Shown here: piece after piece, positions 12,831 through 25,320 of the stretch
How positions within the stretch are numbered: position 1 is the stretch's first letter
Layout: each line of letters opens with the position of its first letter
Assembly: GCA_002633005.1 (NCBI GenBank)
Contig: NMRA01000062.1
Location: 132,220-196,219, forward strand
Length of the DNA: 64,000 nucleotides
Direction of reading: 5' to 3'
From: Phoronis australis
Lineage: Eukaryota > Phoronida > Phoronidae
Translations under genes and position numbers: made by a program
Notes under the pieces: model-generated
Told to the model about the DNA's origin: nothing
The model's input: only the letters and a program-made list of their open reading frames with translations
The model's database searches: none

Positions 12831-15160
12831 AGGTGTACATAATTTGTCATTTTGTCATGAATGCTGTTGGGAAGTCCTGCACTGCAATCCATGTAATGTT
12901 CAATCCACAATACATTTCAAACCTTTTTAATAGATGTTTGCTCAATTTTTATCCTTCAGAAAACCTTTATCTGCAAATTTCGGATAGGGACTTGGAGTAA
13001 TTAGTTTATCACATTTTTGTAAATGTCACTGCATCCTGAATTTTTAATGAAGAACTATATTAAATGGCACCAAAGTTCCATGCAATATGCATAGATGGAT
13101 AACTTTCAATGAATGACAGACTGAATTCTTCACAGCAACTGTGAGAATTCATATGCTAAAATCTTTGTCTTGATAGTGTAGAATTTTTTTGAATCATTGA
13201 AATTATTTCTGCTGGTTTAAATACTTATTTACATTATCTTTCTGGTCCGGTGTCTTTTTATATTACCATTATGCCCTGATAGTTTTCGCATTTTGGAAAC
13301 GAAAATTAATATTTAAACCTGTCAAGTATGCTAAATGATGATAATTTAGGAATTGAATTGTTTATTGTTTGGTTCTACTATGCACCATCAAGAAATGATG
13401 AAGGCCTTTCTAATGACACGGCTCTAGCTCAAATTCGGCAGAAAAACGGCGGAGTTGCAAAATGTTTTAGCGGCAGTAAATTCTAAAGGTATAACCTACA
13501 TCAGAACAAACGAATGTACGCAAATGACACGCATGTGCGGCGCAACCTCAGCCAGCGCGAGATCGAAGTAGGCATTCAAGGGCTAGAATTCAATGATTTG
13601 AAATTTTGAGAGGTCATTTAACAAAAATCGTCCTTTTGGCCTATTTTCGAAGTTTCTGGTACTGAAGCTAGACTTGTTCAGTATTTAATAAGTTAAAACT
13701 CCAGGTTTAAGCTAAATCAAAATATACACAATAACAACAATAACATCAGACAATCACACATCATGTTGCAGAGAAACCTCATTACTTTTAGACTAAGACA
13801 AAAAGACAAAACTAAATATTGTTTCCATTTCCAAATGCTACTAACATTGCTGTGAATGACCACATTTGCTCAAAACACCAGCTGGTGGTAGCCATAGTTT
13901 ACAACTCCAAAACGATAAAACATTTATTTGGTGCTACGTACAATATAAGAAAAAAATGAAAAGTGAAATTTCCTGTGGCGCTGTATTTCCTAAATTGGTG
14001 AGATTTACAATACAACAATGCATCTAACACCAAGTAACAATGGATAATATTAAGTAGATAATTCCATGTTTTATATAACCCAAACCATCAAGATAAAACA
14101 AGATTGTTAACAATGGATGACCCACATTTATGAAATCACAAAAAATACAGCTAAGAACTATGTACCTATGTTGTGCTAGGTTGAACATAACGCAGAAATT
14201 TCTATCAGTGAGGATGTTATTTTAAGTTTGACATCCAACTTATTAACGTCCATGACAGCATTTTCACACATACCTTTTATCATTTGAAATCCTTAAAGAG
14301 CTTAAAATCACCAATTTCACCAGTCGATCAGTAGAACACCCACAAACACTATCTTGACAATATGTTAATAAGATGATATCGAGTTACGAGTATTTATTGG
14401 CTGATACATAAAATGTAAAATTGGGACAACCAATGACTGCAATAGTCACCCTCCATTGTGTTTAGTATGTAAAGTTGTCAGAAATTGCTGCTCATTTTTC
14501 CTGTGGTTAATGATATAAAAAGAATGGCACTGCATTACGTTTGTAGTGGTTGTGATAACTCAGTATTTGTCCACCGTGTGGCTCTTTTCACTTTCCTGAG
14601 GGACATCAGAGAAGCACGGATATGGCACAATTTTGTACAAGAAACTCTCGCGTTGGTGGACATGACACACAGGCACTGGGTACCTTCATATGTCAAACTC
14701 ATGACCGTGGAGCTGAGAAACTTTGAATTAATTAAATTCCCTTTTCTTCTAATTTCTCGTTTTTGGGAAACTGAATTCGTGATTGTGACATGTAGTGTTA
14801 CAAACCAATGTTTAGTGATGCTGACAATGTAGTCATTCATCAAAACAAAGTAAATGGTGGTTTTAAGCACTTTAGCAATATGTTAACTATAAGTAAAAAA
14901 TGCTAATGTAATGAACTACATCCGGTGCACCAAAAATTGTTCCAAGATCAAAGGGTTGCGTCTTAAAAGATCTTAAATGTGCGCTCCTGAACGTGGACAT
15001 TCTTTGCAGTTTTTGTGAATTTTGCCTTCTTTGCTCATTTTTTTAGAGGCAACGCCATCTTGTCAGCAGCTGGATAAAAAACAAGTATCACCCAGATATG
15101 AGTGATAGAGGAAATACACGCCTGATGAAAATTCAATACATTGTATCCGCATACTCATAC

Positions 15161-15320
15161 AAATGTGTCAACAATGTCATTGTCAATGTGGCCAGTTTTT
15201 TTTAAGGCTTCAGATAAGGCAGTTAATGAGGCGAGTTTTGTAGAAATTAAGTAACCCCATGGGCTTAGTTTGGGATGATGTGAGAAATAGTGAAGGCTGT
15301 TTTTAATTTCTGTTGTAAAG
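15161..15320 (-). CDS. Candidate exon, unrecognised
   Basis: Between ACATTTTAG and GTATGAG the frame is open for 53 codons (PWGYLISTKLASLTALSEAL). Entry phase 2 fits the exit phase of 17889-18097. Family unknown; might be repeat-derived. Confidence 0.3.
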
Positions 15321-15569
15321 CTAAAATGTTGTTTACAGCACTTTTGACATCTCAATTTTATCCATCTACAAGTTTGAGAGTTCTTTCATCATAAAATCCC
15401 TGAGCTGAATGAGACAATGATGTCAACCCCCCCGTATGATGTTTCAATTTTCAACCAATTCTTTTATTTTTCACTTTTTTATAAATTTAAAGCCAGAGTC
15501 TCGTGAAATTCATTATATTTTTGAAACTATAACAAACTAGCAAGATTTGTGCTGATAAAACTTGAAATT

Positions 15570-15890
15570 ACAAGCTCATTTTGTTCATTACTACCACAAG
15601 CTCATTTTGTTCATTACTACCACAAGCTCATTTTGTTCATTACTACCACAAGGTTATTTTGTTCATTACTAACACAAGGTCATTTTGTTCATTACTACCA
15701 CAAGCTAATTTTGTTCATTACTACCACAAGCTCATTTTGTTCATTACTACCACAAGGTCATTTGGTTCATTACTACCACAAGCTAATTTTGTTCGTTACT
15801 ACCACAAGCTAATTTTGTTCATTACTACCACAAGGTCATTTTGTTTGTGATTACCAGAATCTCATTTTGTTCATTTCTGCCACAACCTCA
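15570..15890. repeat. 26-bp minisatellite, about 12 units
   Basis: The unit is based on TCATTACTACCACAAGCTCA plus TTTTGT, with CTC/GTC/CTA variants. Because 26 is not a multiple of three, the array reads through more than one frame, giving overlapping repetitive open frames without coding meaning. Confidence 0.95.
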
Positions 15891-16994
15891 GAGGTACAGT
15901 GATTACTTGATCTAAATGCCAGACAGTCAGAGACCTTTGATAAAATCTGCTAGTAAGCCTAAACAGATTGAGGAGAGGTTGCATCTAAGAAATCTTGAAT
16001 CGTTCTGCATGCATGACCATGACATACTTACTGTTATAGTTTTGAAAAATATTGTTTCCTTTTCGTTTTATGCAACTTTAATCTTTTCCGCAAAAACCAT
16101 ATCAGTCCTATCTTTGATAGTCCCTCATACAAACATTTACAAAATAATTCCTATCAGGATTTTGGAGAAAAGTGCATAACAGTTTCACGTGAATCCACGC
16201 ATTCACTTCTTAGATATGACGTTCCTAAGTTCGCCAAAATTGAACATTTTTCTAAAAGGGCATTTCATAACCTGAACCCTGATCCGGTGCCAAAAGACAA
16301 CATTTTTCACAGGCGTATTTGTTCTTCCAGGGCCATGTCATCAAGTTGATGTCCTTTGAAATGAAATTGATTACGATATAACATCAGAAATTCCCGAAAT
16401 GGCCACAATGCTCATGACATAATTTCTCCATGAAAGGACACAATGTGGCCAACAAGTGAAATTTTCAGTCAAATTGCGAATTTGTGGCAAACCTGAAGGC
16501 TCTCAAAAATGAATCGAGATAAACTTCCTGACTACTATAAAGTCGCTTGCACAAGAAAACACTTTTAGAACACAGCTTCCAGCATTCAGAATTCTGGCAA
16601 CAGAACATTTAGTACGGCATGAAAAGAAAGCAGACTTTATAGTTGTCATCTGTAATTGTTAATCAATGTTCCAAACCCAAGATTGCCTCGACAAACTAAT
16701 GCGAAATCAGAGGTTCGAGACAGATATGACAGTGATTTCAGTCTGAGATTGGCGACAAATAAGTTTGCAGGTAATACTTAAAAAAAGGATTTTCTACTGC
16801 TACATACATAAGAAAGAATGTTAGAAATTCCAAAAACATAAATGAAATGTTATTAGTAAATTATTGAATTACAAAATGACTGTTGCACTCTCACACAATA
16901 CACTAATCAAATCAGCTCTCCAATTGCTGCCATGCTAGAAATAAGTGACATTTTTTATGTCAACTTGTCTGCAAACATAGCAAAACATTTGATT

Positions 16995-17117
16995 TTCAAA
17001 AGCGACCTTACTCAAAAAAGACCTTACTCAAAAGTGACTTAACTCAAAAATGACCTAATTCACAAGTCACCTTACTCAAAAGTGAACTAATTTGGGAGTA
17101 ACCTTACTCAAAAGCTT
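16995..17117. repeat. Degenerate 15-16-bp repeat
   Basis: About seven imperfect copies of ACCTTACTCAAAAGTG. Confidence 0.8.
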
Positions 17118-17888
17118 TGGTGAGCCAGCATCATACAGATTGGAGGAAAAGAATCAGCTTTTTAGAAATGGCACAGTGCAGACTACTTTAAACCTGGGCT
17201 ATGAGAAGTAACTTGGGTAAGATGGCAGGGACCGGGGCATATTACGGAAGTCCATGAGAAGACTGAAACGCTAGGGATATCCCCATAGTAGTTAGGCTCA
17301 TACTTTTAACAACAAGGGTGCTATAGCACGTGAAATAGCACGTGAAGTCGAAATATGATGTAAGTATGTATAGACTGCTGTATACTGTTGGTATGCAGCT
17401 GGTATCTTGTCATGTTAGGATCCCGTGTTGTGCCAAATGTTCAAGTGCATTGGTCCGAGTGTGAGAAATCTGAGGCTCATCCATCAGTATTGATGGACAG
17501 AACCCAATGGTCTTCTAGAGGAAACTGTGGTAACTAAAGAACAAGAGTACCAACAGATGGCAATAAACAGAAGCAATACTTACTTGAAGAATATATGTCA
17601 GCTATGGGAAGCTAGCAGCCATGACAGCAGGGGGCGCAAAAAAGACTGGAGGCATAGATAGTGTGTGTGAGGGTAGAGAGAGGAATGGAAGACATAGGTG
17701 TGTCAAGTTACCATGGTAATTTGTTCCATCTTCAGTCAGTGATCAATCTGAAACGGACAAAAGGTAAGATCTCATTATTTAAAACAAATGAGATTGCAAT
17801 CAGTAAAGGGCATGAATCATTCACAAAACCGCAAAGCTGCTCTAAGTTATGAAGTGGAAAAATACCAATCACAATAACCCTTGCTCAC

Positions 17889-18097
17889 CAGAGGGGAAAG
17901 ATGTCTGTAACTTCCATGAAGGCAATGTTTTGGTTGAGGTTAGAACCCCCCCTCCCAGGCACCATCAATTCCTTCCACTTATCCCCCATCACCACCTGCT
18001 GTGATATTGGCTTGCCAACATTGTATGCAAGCGTTTCATATTTTACAACTACCTTGGTGCGATTTTTACGTGTAGCCGCCACCTCGGGTGACGTCAT
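17889..18097 (-). CDS. Candidate first coding exon, unrecognised
   Basis: From ATG at 18097 the frame is open to a GTGAGC donor (CCCCTCTG|GTGAGC): 69 codons plus two bases. It opens MTSPEVAATRKNRTKVVVKY and continues with LAYNVGKPISQQVVMGDKW. Codon use and composition look coding, GC is higher than the flanks, and a full CRE palindrome covers the start. In-frame upstream ATGs (18112, 18145) are possible alternatives. It could head the minus-strand gene suggested further left. I do not recognise the family. Confidence 0.45.
18089..18096. promoter_or_regulatory. CRE palindrome TGACGTCA
   Basis: A perfect cAMP-response-element/ATF core overlapping the start codon of the candidate exon 17889-18097. 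A second copy lies at 22340-22347. Confidence 0.4.
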
Positions 18098-18149
18098 ACC
18101 ACGGCACAACATTCCCCCCCTCCCGGCGCTAACCCTCACCAACAATGCC

Positions 18150-20100
18150 TACTAGCCAAAACCACAAGTTTGCGGAAGCGATTCTAACTTTGAGGGGGTT
18201 TTTAAAACCCTTGCCTGATGACTGGAATTTTGCATGATTTTTTGATTCTTGTCATAGGGGAATGGGACAATATTCGCCGGCCGTCAAAATCATGGCATTG
18301 GCGGTCCTGGTTGGATTTTTGGAACACTTAAGCTGTCACAAGATGAATAATATACAAAAATACAAGAGGGGTTAACTGTTTTGGATAGTGCAAACAACAA
18401 TTTGAATGCAGTAACAGTAAAAAAGTAAAATTCGATAGAAATGACAAAATTTAATTTTTTTCTCACACTTGTCAATTATTGTGGGTAATCCAGAAGATGT
18501 CTGCATCAACATAAAATTTAAATTGATTAAAATTGGGTAGCTTCCTAGCAATAGCTCATGCATACATGTTTTAACAGTGGGAATCATTCACTCATCTCTC
18601 TCAGGAAAAGTTTGATGTCAGTTTGTTACAGTTAATAACAAACCAGTTCCGTAATTTTACATTCAGTTTTTGGGTAGGATTGAAATTTCTTTGTAACGGA
18701 TTTTTAACAGCATTTAAGAGAGTCTAACAATCTTCAAAATTCCTAATCTACATCAATATGACATTTTCGTCAAAAAAAGTTGATATCTGCGATGATCTCC
18801 AACTCACAGCTCGCACAGTCTGGCAGAAATAAACCCCACTCAATAAATGGCAGAGGGTATTTTAGTCTATTAGTAAAGTAACGGACTTAGATTTCTGTAA
18901 ATCTTCGGCAGACAACGGAGTGAATTGACAATTTGTAATAGAATCGCCTAAACAAAACAGATTTTCTTCTTTCATAGCTCTCTCTGGTCAAAGTCAATAA
19001 CTCCAACAAGTCCATCATACCCAACAATAATCTCCAGAATGCTAATCTTCCACCCAAAATCCACTTAAGTTCAACAGCAATCCATAAAAATCCCTCATCT
19101 AACGTCATGACAGATTGCCCCATGACAAGATAACATTTATCAAACAGTAAAACAATGACATACCTTGAGGTATACAAGCCCAGAGTGTGATCTTCACCGT
19201 CAAATATACTGTATAAAAATGGCCTGAACATTACAAACTCTTACGCAAAATTGTTCACTCCTCTTCACCGCAAGTGTGATGCGAGAGTGCTTAAGTAAGT
19301 GGAAGACCCTGTTGCGTAAATAGGATGACACCAAACGACTATTTACATAACTGCTTTGTTCCCCCCACACACAAACGGATTTAGCAAGCCAAATCAGGAC
19401 AATTGTTTACTCGAATATCCTCATCGTCAAATCCCCACCAGCTTCCAATTTGACGAAAGAGCATCCCAGAGGTGTTTTAGCATAACTTTGAAACTAAAAT
19501 ATTTTGCGGACAACATTTCTTCAACTCAAACACGAAAGATTGACAAGAAGTATAACATATCTGACAAAACAAGTAACTTTTCAAAAGAACAGCATATGAC
19601 TCTGATTATCAACCAATCGAAAACTTTTTCAAGACTTGGTGCGTTGAACAAAAAAACAAGTAATTAGAAAACTGGCCACTATATCTGTCCAGATTAACAA
19701 TAAGGACGGATAATAAAGAATCTCAAAAATCAGGGAGTGTGCATTTCTGTGAACAGTTACGTAAAAATTTAACACAACCCTGTGAATAAGTCCAACGGTT
19801 AATATTTGTAACGGTAGTACTATTAACGTACAGATAAAGTTGAAAATCAGTTAAGTGAATGAGCCCTGTGTTGTGTAATAATTTGCTTTATCAGGCATAA
19901 ACAAACACAACCGTCCACTTGTGTGACTGAGATAACTTATAAATCTGACTTAACCACTTATTGGAAAAATGCCAAAGTTGGCTAAATTTGGAAGAGCGTT
20001 CCTCAGAACTGACTAAGGCATTCATAAAAATCTTACTGATACTACAGAGTGCTTAATTCACAGGTACCTAAAATACCGTCAGGAATTTTTAAAATGTTCC
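18150..20100. other. No gene supported
   Basis: AT-rich DNA. Open stretches at 18.9-19.2 kb (minus) and 19.36-19.67 kb (plus) are low-complexity Lys/Asn/Ser-type without splice context or homology I can name. Confidence 0.5.
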
Positions 20101-20118
20101 ACTATTGCACAAGGGGCT

Positions 20119-21790
20119 ATGGTAAAAAATAGCACTTTTATGGTTTTAATAAAAAAATCAAAAGGTGCACAAAATGAAAAAGGAAATATTTTATTAACTG
20201 TAACAGGAATTTTGAGATTTTATCAAGAACATTATCGAACAAAATTTGGTGATGTAGTTGATATCAGTGTTTTGCTAACATTGTACCTTTCTTTTTTTGG
20301 TTTGCTAAATTCTATCACAAAGACATTGTCACGTGACCCAATCAATGCTTTTGTGAAAGACAGACATATTGGGGAAAACATTAGAATTTTATAAGTTTTA
20401 AATCAATTTTAGACTCAAAACCACCATCCTGACTCATTTAGCAGTAGTATGCCTGTCATTAGGATGGCTGGTTTTAAAAATGACAACTTGGACGGCACGG
20501 CCCAGAGAGAAGAAAGACCACCTTTTAACACTGTAGATCGACAAATGCTGGCAGCCATGTTCTTCAGGGGAATATCTCCCTGTCCTGTTACATCTGGGTG
20601 ACCTCGTACAGAATCAACCCATATGACATGGTGAAAATTTGGACCCTCACTTTTCAAATCCTAGATGAGTTCCTTGAGGCAACAGGATAGCTGTGGTGGT
20701 CCAGTGTGATGACAACACATATCATTACATTTTAGATTGTCCTTGAATTTAATTGACCAATTTACTAAATATTCTGGTTTGAAGCCAAATATTTAAAAAA
20801 CAAAATTAATATGTTTGGACTGGTTTTAAAAAGACCCTGATGAAAAACTTCATGTCAATTGAATCCTGTTGCAGACAAACAAGCCTTCCATGTTTTTGGC
20901 AATTAAGTTCCTGCTGATTATGTTGCTATGTCAGATATTAACTATTAATAGTGGAAAGCTTCTGGAAATTAAGAAAATGATGATTTCTTGGTCAACACGA
21001 ATTCTTACTGTTTTAGGTAAAATGAACATGATTAAGACAATTTTACTGCACATCTACTTCAACCCTCCCTAATTCTTCTATAGAAAGGACACAAGAACTG
21101 GAGAGAAGTTTTTTTTATCTCCATTTGGAATGGGAAGAATGATTGTACAGAAGTCCGTACAAATCTCCTCATTCAGTAAAGTATTCACCTAACATACCAT
21201 ACATGACCTTGTAGAAGAAGTCAGGTGAGTTTCAGAGTTCTTTAAAATGGGGATACCTTCCTTAAGAAAAGCAGACGGATCGGACAATCTGCTCTGGTTT
21301 CAACGGGTGTAACAAAAATATTATTTATTCTTCCCTGTGGTATAATACAAAGATTGAAGTCTGTAGACTTTATCTTCTACAAGACCTGGTATCATAACGT
21401 AAATGTTACATCGCTGCGGAAATAAAGATTGCAAACATCTTCTAAGAATGGTCTGCACGTCACCTGTTGGCCACATTACGTGACCTAATGAGCATAAGAG
21501 TGAAAAGTTTTCTGCCCCGACCGGGACTCAAACCAGGGAACTTCTGCCAACCGTGCAGAAGCTCCAGTCCAGACTAATATTTATTAGGTCACGTGATGTG
21601 GCCAGTAGGTGGCGTGCAGACCAGACTTTAAAATGTTTCTGATTCAAGACCTGGTATGAAAAGGCTGTTTATCGTGTGCGTGACTTATTTGATGCAGAAG
21701 CTTCTTTTATGTCCCATGAAGAATACCTGTAACAGTTGGATTACAAGCAAAACCTTTGTAGCATACAGGGTCTTTAGAATAGAAAAGATA
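20119..21790 (+). pseudogene. Decayed L1/Tx1-like LINE (reverse transcriptase end)
   Basis: Collinear LINE landmarks broken by stops, frameshifts and a deletion: endonuclease-RT linker (ILRFYQEHYRTKF, about 20215); RT active-site region (VQCDDNTY near 20700, with the family Ala before DD changed to Cys), then FTKYSGLKPN (about 20758); WSTRILTVLGKMNMIKT (about 20980); FFISIWNGK (about 21110); and a C-terminal RVRDLFDAEASFMSHEEYL (about 21675). The stretch 20400-20690, where RT motifs should lie, is not readable as RT. The element is dead. It is interrupted by 21393-21644. Confidence 0.7.
21393..21644. mobile_element. TIR element with tRNA-like core, copy 2, inserted in the LINE
   Basis: Flanked by an exact 13-bp direct repeat, CAAGACCTGGTAT, at 21380-21392 and 21645-21657. 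Reading across the repeat rejoins the LINE frame (KTWYEKAVY), so the 252 bp are an insertion. Inside are inverted arms (GGTCTGCACGTCACCTGTTG / CAGTAGGTGGCGTGCAGACC) and, on the minus strand, a tRNA T-arm-like GGTTTGAGTCCCGGTCGGGG. A long target duplication plus a B box suggest retroposition; the inverted arms suggest a DNA transposon. Confidence 0.75.
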
Positions 21791-22097
21791 AAATTTGCTT
21801 ACCAAATTTTTCATTATAATTTGTAAAATTTTACACAACTCGCAATAGGTAAATATTTATGACATCTTTGTACAGCTACTTTAGACAGCACGAAAATATA
21901 AAAAGAAATGGTCATCCGAGATGCACATTAAATATGTTTTGAATAACTTTAATAGTGGAGATCCTGATACACGGTAAAGAAAAGTAAATAAACTCACCTT
22001 CAATTGTTCAAGACACAAAATTATGGTGGTCTCAGTACCACCTTATTCACAGAGAAAAATGAATGCCTACCCAATTACATACACTACCGTAATACTC

Positions 22098-22176
22098 CTG
22101 GCCTAGTGGCTCAAGCAGAAGACCAGAGCCACAACCAGGTCCGTACGCAGTGAGGGTTCAAATTCTACACACAAGA
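22098..22176 (+). repeat. tRNA-like (SINE head?) sequence
   Basis: TGGCCTAGTGGCTCAAGCAG resembles a pol III A box (TGGCNNAGTGG) and GGGTTCAAATTC a B box, about 50 bp apart. No acceptable cloverleaf, so tRNA-derived and probably not a tRNA gene. Confidence 0.4.
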
Positions 22177-22725
22177 ACATTTTTATGACTTTTCTAAAAA
22201 AAGAAAAACTTAAATATCATTAATAAATATCAGAAGCTTTATTCTATCACACCTAGATAAGAACGCCTACAACTCCACTCCTTGGTCACCGTAAACTTTT
22301 TTATCACATGTAGTACTAGTAAGCACTAATAAGCTTAGGTGACGTCACACGAGTTCAAGAAAGGGAAATTACCTCAACATGGCCAGAGGAAAGCGCTAGT
22401 GAAATTCTGTTGAATTTCATGGATAAGTTCAGCACATTTTGACATGAGCCAGTTAAATTGCCTTTAGTCAAGAAAACTGGTTCTCAATATGCAGGACCCA
22501 CATACGTATCCTAGTTTTACTGCTCAAATCTAAATTGTCTTAAGAGTCATGATATAGTTACTTATAACTCATCGTAGACAGGTCCCCCACCTGCCGTCCC
22601 TCAGTGTGGCTGGTATACAGGTGACCTCCACATAACCCAACCCTAAGTTTCCGTTTGACTGTAATGGTGCTCAGTCTTCAGTTTCGATGGTAGAACTGTC
22701 GTGAACACAAAAACTGACAAGTATG

Positions 22726-22747
22726 TGACCTCTGACCTTTTAGGTCA
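22726..22747. promoter_or_regulatory. Three nuclear-receptor half-sites (perfect DR1 plus everted site)
   Basis: TGACCTCTGACCT is AGGTCA-n-AGGTCA on the minus strand (DR1, RXR/HNF4/PPAR type). Three bases later AGGTCA follows on plus, so the inner pair is also everted. About 2.6 kb before the KRIT1 start. Function is inference. Confidence 0.35.
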
Positions 22748-22749
22748 CA

Positions 22750-25020
22750 TTTGCTATGATTGCCTAATTGGTTGTTACGTGAACACCTCTTGTGGCTAAT
22801 TGGTATATTGTTTTGGCCAATCAATGCCTGCTGCTGATACTAGGGTTGTCCCCTGAACCCTCGTGTTCAGCCTCTTTCTTTCTTGTTGCGTTAGAAGAAA
22901 GACACGTTTTGTTCTCTTGAACAAGCATTCATCTAAATAGTTTTTAGCAGAATATTGAGAACCTTTGAGAGATTGAGAACTTTTGAGTATTAGAATCCAG
23001 TGTACAATTGGTGAGAATAGATTCGAGAATTTGTGAGTCCAGCTTGGACAGTGACTATCAGTGCAGCCAGTGTTGGAGCTGAAGACAGGTTGGTTTGACA
23101 GTCATTCGTACCTTTAGAGAACTCCTTGGCTGAACAGAGCACCGCAAGCACTTGTGACTTGTGCCATGTAACACCAGCTCCGGGAGATTCACCACAGCAC
23201 GGAATACTCGAAAAATTGGAGGAGCATTTGTTCGAGCTGGAACGTTACACATCAACACATGGCCACCTGACAACGTGTCTTTGTCTCTCCTCAAAGCGTC
23301 ACCATTTTTTGATGGCTTACTCACTGTGAGTCAAAATTTTATGAAAAGCTTCCAGCATACAGCAGCCTATGTGATGACTACCATTTGGTTGTGCAGTCTA
23401 AACTCATTGATGGATGCTTGTTTCAGTTTGATGTACATTATTCCCTGTACTTTGAAATCTCATTCAACGTTTTATAAGTGGATACATAGCCACGTATGGA
23501 TGGGGCGATACCATTACCACACATATGTCAACTATTGTAAGTACTACATTGCTCAGGTTCATTAGTTTAGTCATACCTTACAGAGTGCACTTACAGTGTA
23601 CAGGAATGATTACCACCATATATGCCTACATCATCTACATGCCACTGACCAACAACATTAATTTAAAAGAGCCATTGCTTGTCTGTAATAGGGATGGAAC
23701 TTTGGATTCTTGTCTCGCATGCCAAAGACCAGGAGTCCGAGTCCCACCAGTGTGGAAGTTTTTCATACCATGTTTTTCTGTGGCATTTAATATTGTTAAT
23801 GTTAAGCAAATCCATGTGTCAGGAATGAGAAATGAATTAAAAGAGTCTGCGTGATCGTACCAGGTTGCTAGTATAAAACACTATCCAATGAGTTGAAGCC
23901 ATTATTATACAATGGAGTCCATTCCTACGAAATACGTACCTGGTATAACTCGGCAATTAATGTTATTGAATAAAACGAAACCTTGTCCTCAGACAACTGT
24001 CACGCACTCGGAAATAGGGTCAATGTTTACAATAAAGTAAACAACAGGTGTCGCTTTTCAAGCAGACTTTTGTGAGCTATCATTATTCATTTTATTTCAC
24101 TTCAATCAGATGATACGTCAATTATCACTGTAAAAATTACCAAGAACAACTTCGGTATATTATAGAGTGTGTACTAAATTGCACTTTATGGTCATTACTC
24201 TTTTGCGTGTTTACATTTGGAAAATATCTAACTGCGAAGAACAAGAAAAAAACATGATCCCAAATGACAACTGTCATGGCTGCAAAGTGGTTGGTGCTTC
24301 CTTGATGAACAACAAAAGGTTTGCAAAAACCTGAACAATGGCCGGAAGAAATGATAAAAGGTTTTTGTCATGTAGACAAAACTATTGGTAAGTTAGCGAG
24401 TACACTAACGTTAGTGTCCCTTCGATGTGTAATAGAGCGTCGTCAACCACACCCAAGGCAGTGACCACCGTCCGACACCGTCGCGTCAGTATGCCAGTAT
24501 GGTAATTGGTATGGTCCCCAGCCAGTACTACCACTACTTAGTACTACTACTAATTACTACTAATACTACTACTACTACTACTAGTGGTATAGAGACGGTG
24601 AAGCTAGTCCTATGGGAGTTTCATACGCCAGAAGCTTTATGCCTCACCCTCATTTATACCTGACTAGCATCAGTGTACCCGCAATAACGCAATTTGACAG
24701 TTCATCCACGATTGACACCTCACAACTTTCATTGAATAAACAATTATTTAACAGGATTAGTGGTTACACTGAAATCAGTTCCAGTATTAGACGCTCACAA
24801 CTTGCACTGCGCATGTGCCATCTTGTTACGGAATTTCACTTGGGCAAAATCTTACTTTTTTGAATGCGGGTAATGACAATTACTAGCAGAGGAAGTAGAC
24901 AATGACCATTGTCTCTGCTGGCTCCGCTCTTATAGGCACGGAAGCTGTTCGGCGAATTATGCCTCGCACTGACTAAATCCCTATTGTGCATTGAGGGACA
25001 CCTTAAGAGGCCGTCGATGT
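22750..25020. other. KRIT1 upstream region, no gene supported
   Basis: Weakly open frames near 23.1-23.85 kb (plus) show no domain and no splice logic I trust. 24533-24585 is a degenerate TAC/ACT microsatellite. The KRIT1 5' UTR probably starts in or after the last few hundred bases, but no core promoter motif is clear. Confidence 0.4.
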
Positions 25021-25038
25021 ATTTAATTCAAACAAATA

Positions 25039-25222
25039 CTCCCGTTATCAAACTTTTTCTTCAAGCAGTCCCTCGCTCAGTTCCCAAAATCGGTAACTCG
25101 CCATTTTCACTAGACGCGTATTCTAAGGGATAAATACGTCATGCGACCTGCTGGGCGCAGTGTTAAAAATGGCTAGTTACCTATTTTGGGAACTGAACGA
25201 GGAGAAAGTTTGATAACGGGAG
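25039..25222. mobile_element. Foldback element directly upstream of KRIT1
   Basis: The left arm (CTCCCGTTATCAAACTTTTTC...CAGTTCCCAAAATCGGTAAC) is repeated inverted on the right (GTTACCTATTTTGGGAACTG...GAAAGTTTGATAACGGGAG). Arms of about 55-65 bp around a 60-bp centre, ending some 100 bp before the KRIT1 ATG, so it may be part of the promoter or 5' UTR. Confidence 0.7.
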
Positions 25223-25320
25223 AATTTTTTCGAGTCAAATTTGTTTAAGTGAATTTACGATATACTGTTATTAAAGCAATTTGACATCCAGCTTGATTTG
25301 ATTGTAGAAATCACCCAAAA

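Larger units (their letters stand above)
10220..15160. other. Long stretch without a supported gene
   Basis: AT-rich DNA. It holds a 58-bp tandem duplication (11970-12088), a THAP-like remnant (12673-12830), a small hairpin with GAATTCT arms near 13123-13150, and an open stretch on both strands near 14485-14870 with no recognisable product. Nothing else seen. Confidence 0.45.

Noticed and set aside
14485-14870. 115- and 111-codon frames overlapping on opposite strands
   Set aside because: No recognisable domain and no convincing splice signals on either strand; left unassigned.
15549-15850. Overlapping plus-strand frames rich in CSLLPQ and FITTT
   Set aside because: Product of the 26-bp minisatellite, open in two frames; no coding sense.
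22750-23860. LTR retrotransposon or gag-like gene
   Set aside because: No paired LTR, primer-binding site or recognisable gag/pol motif; only weak open frames.
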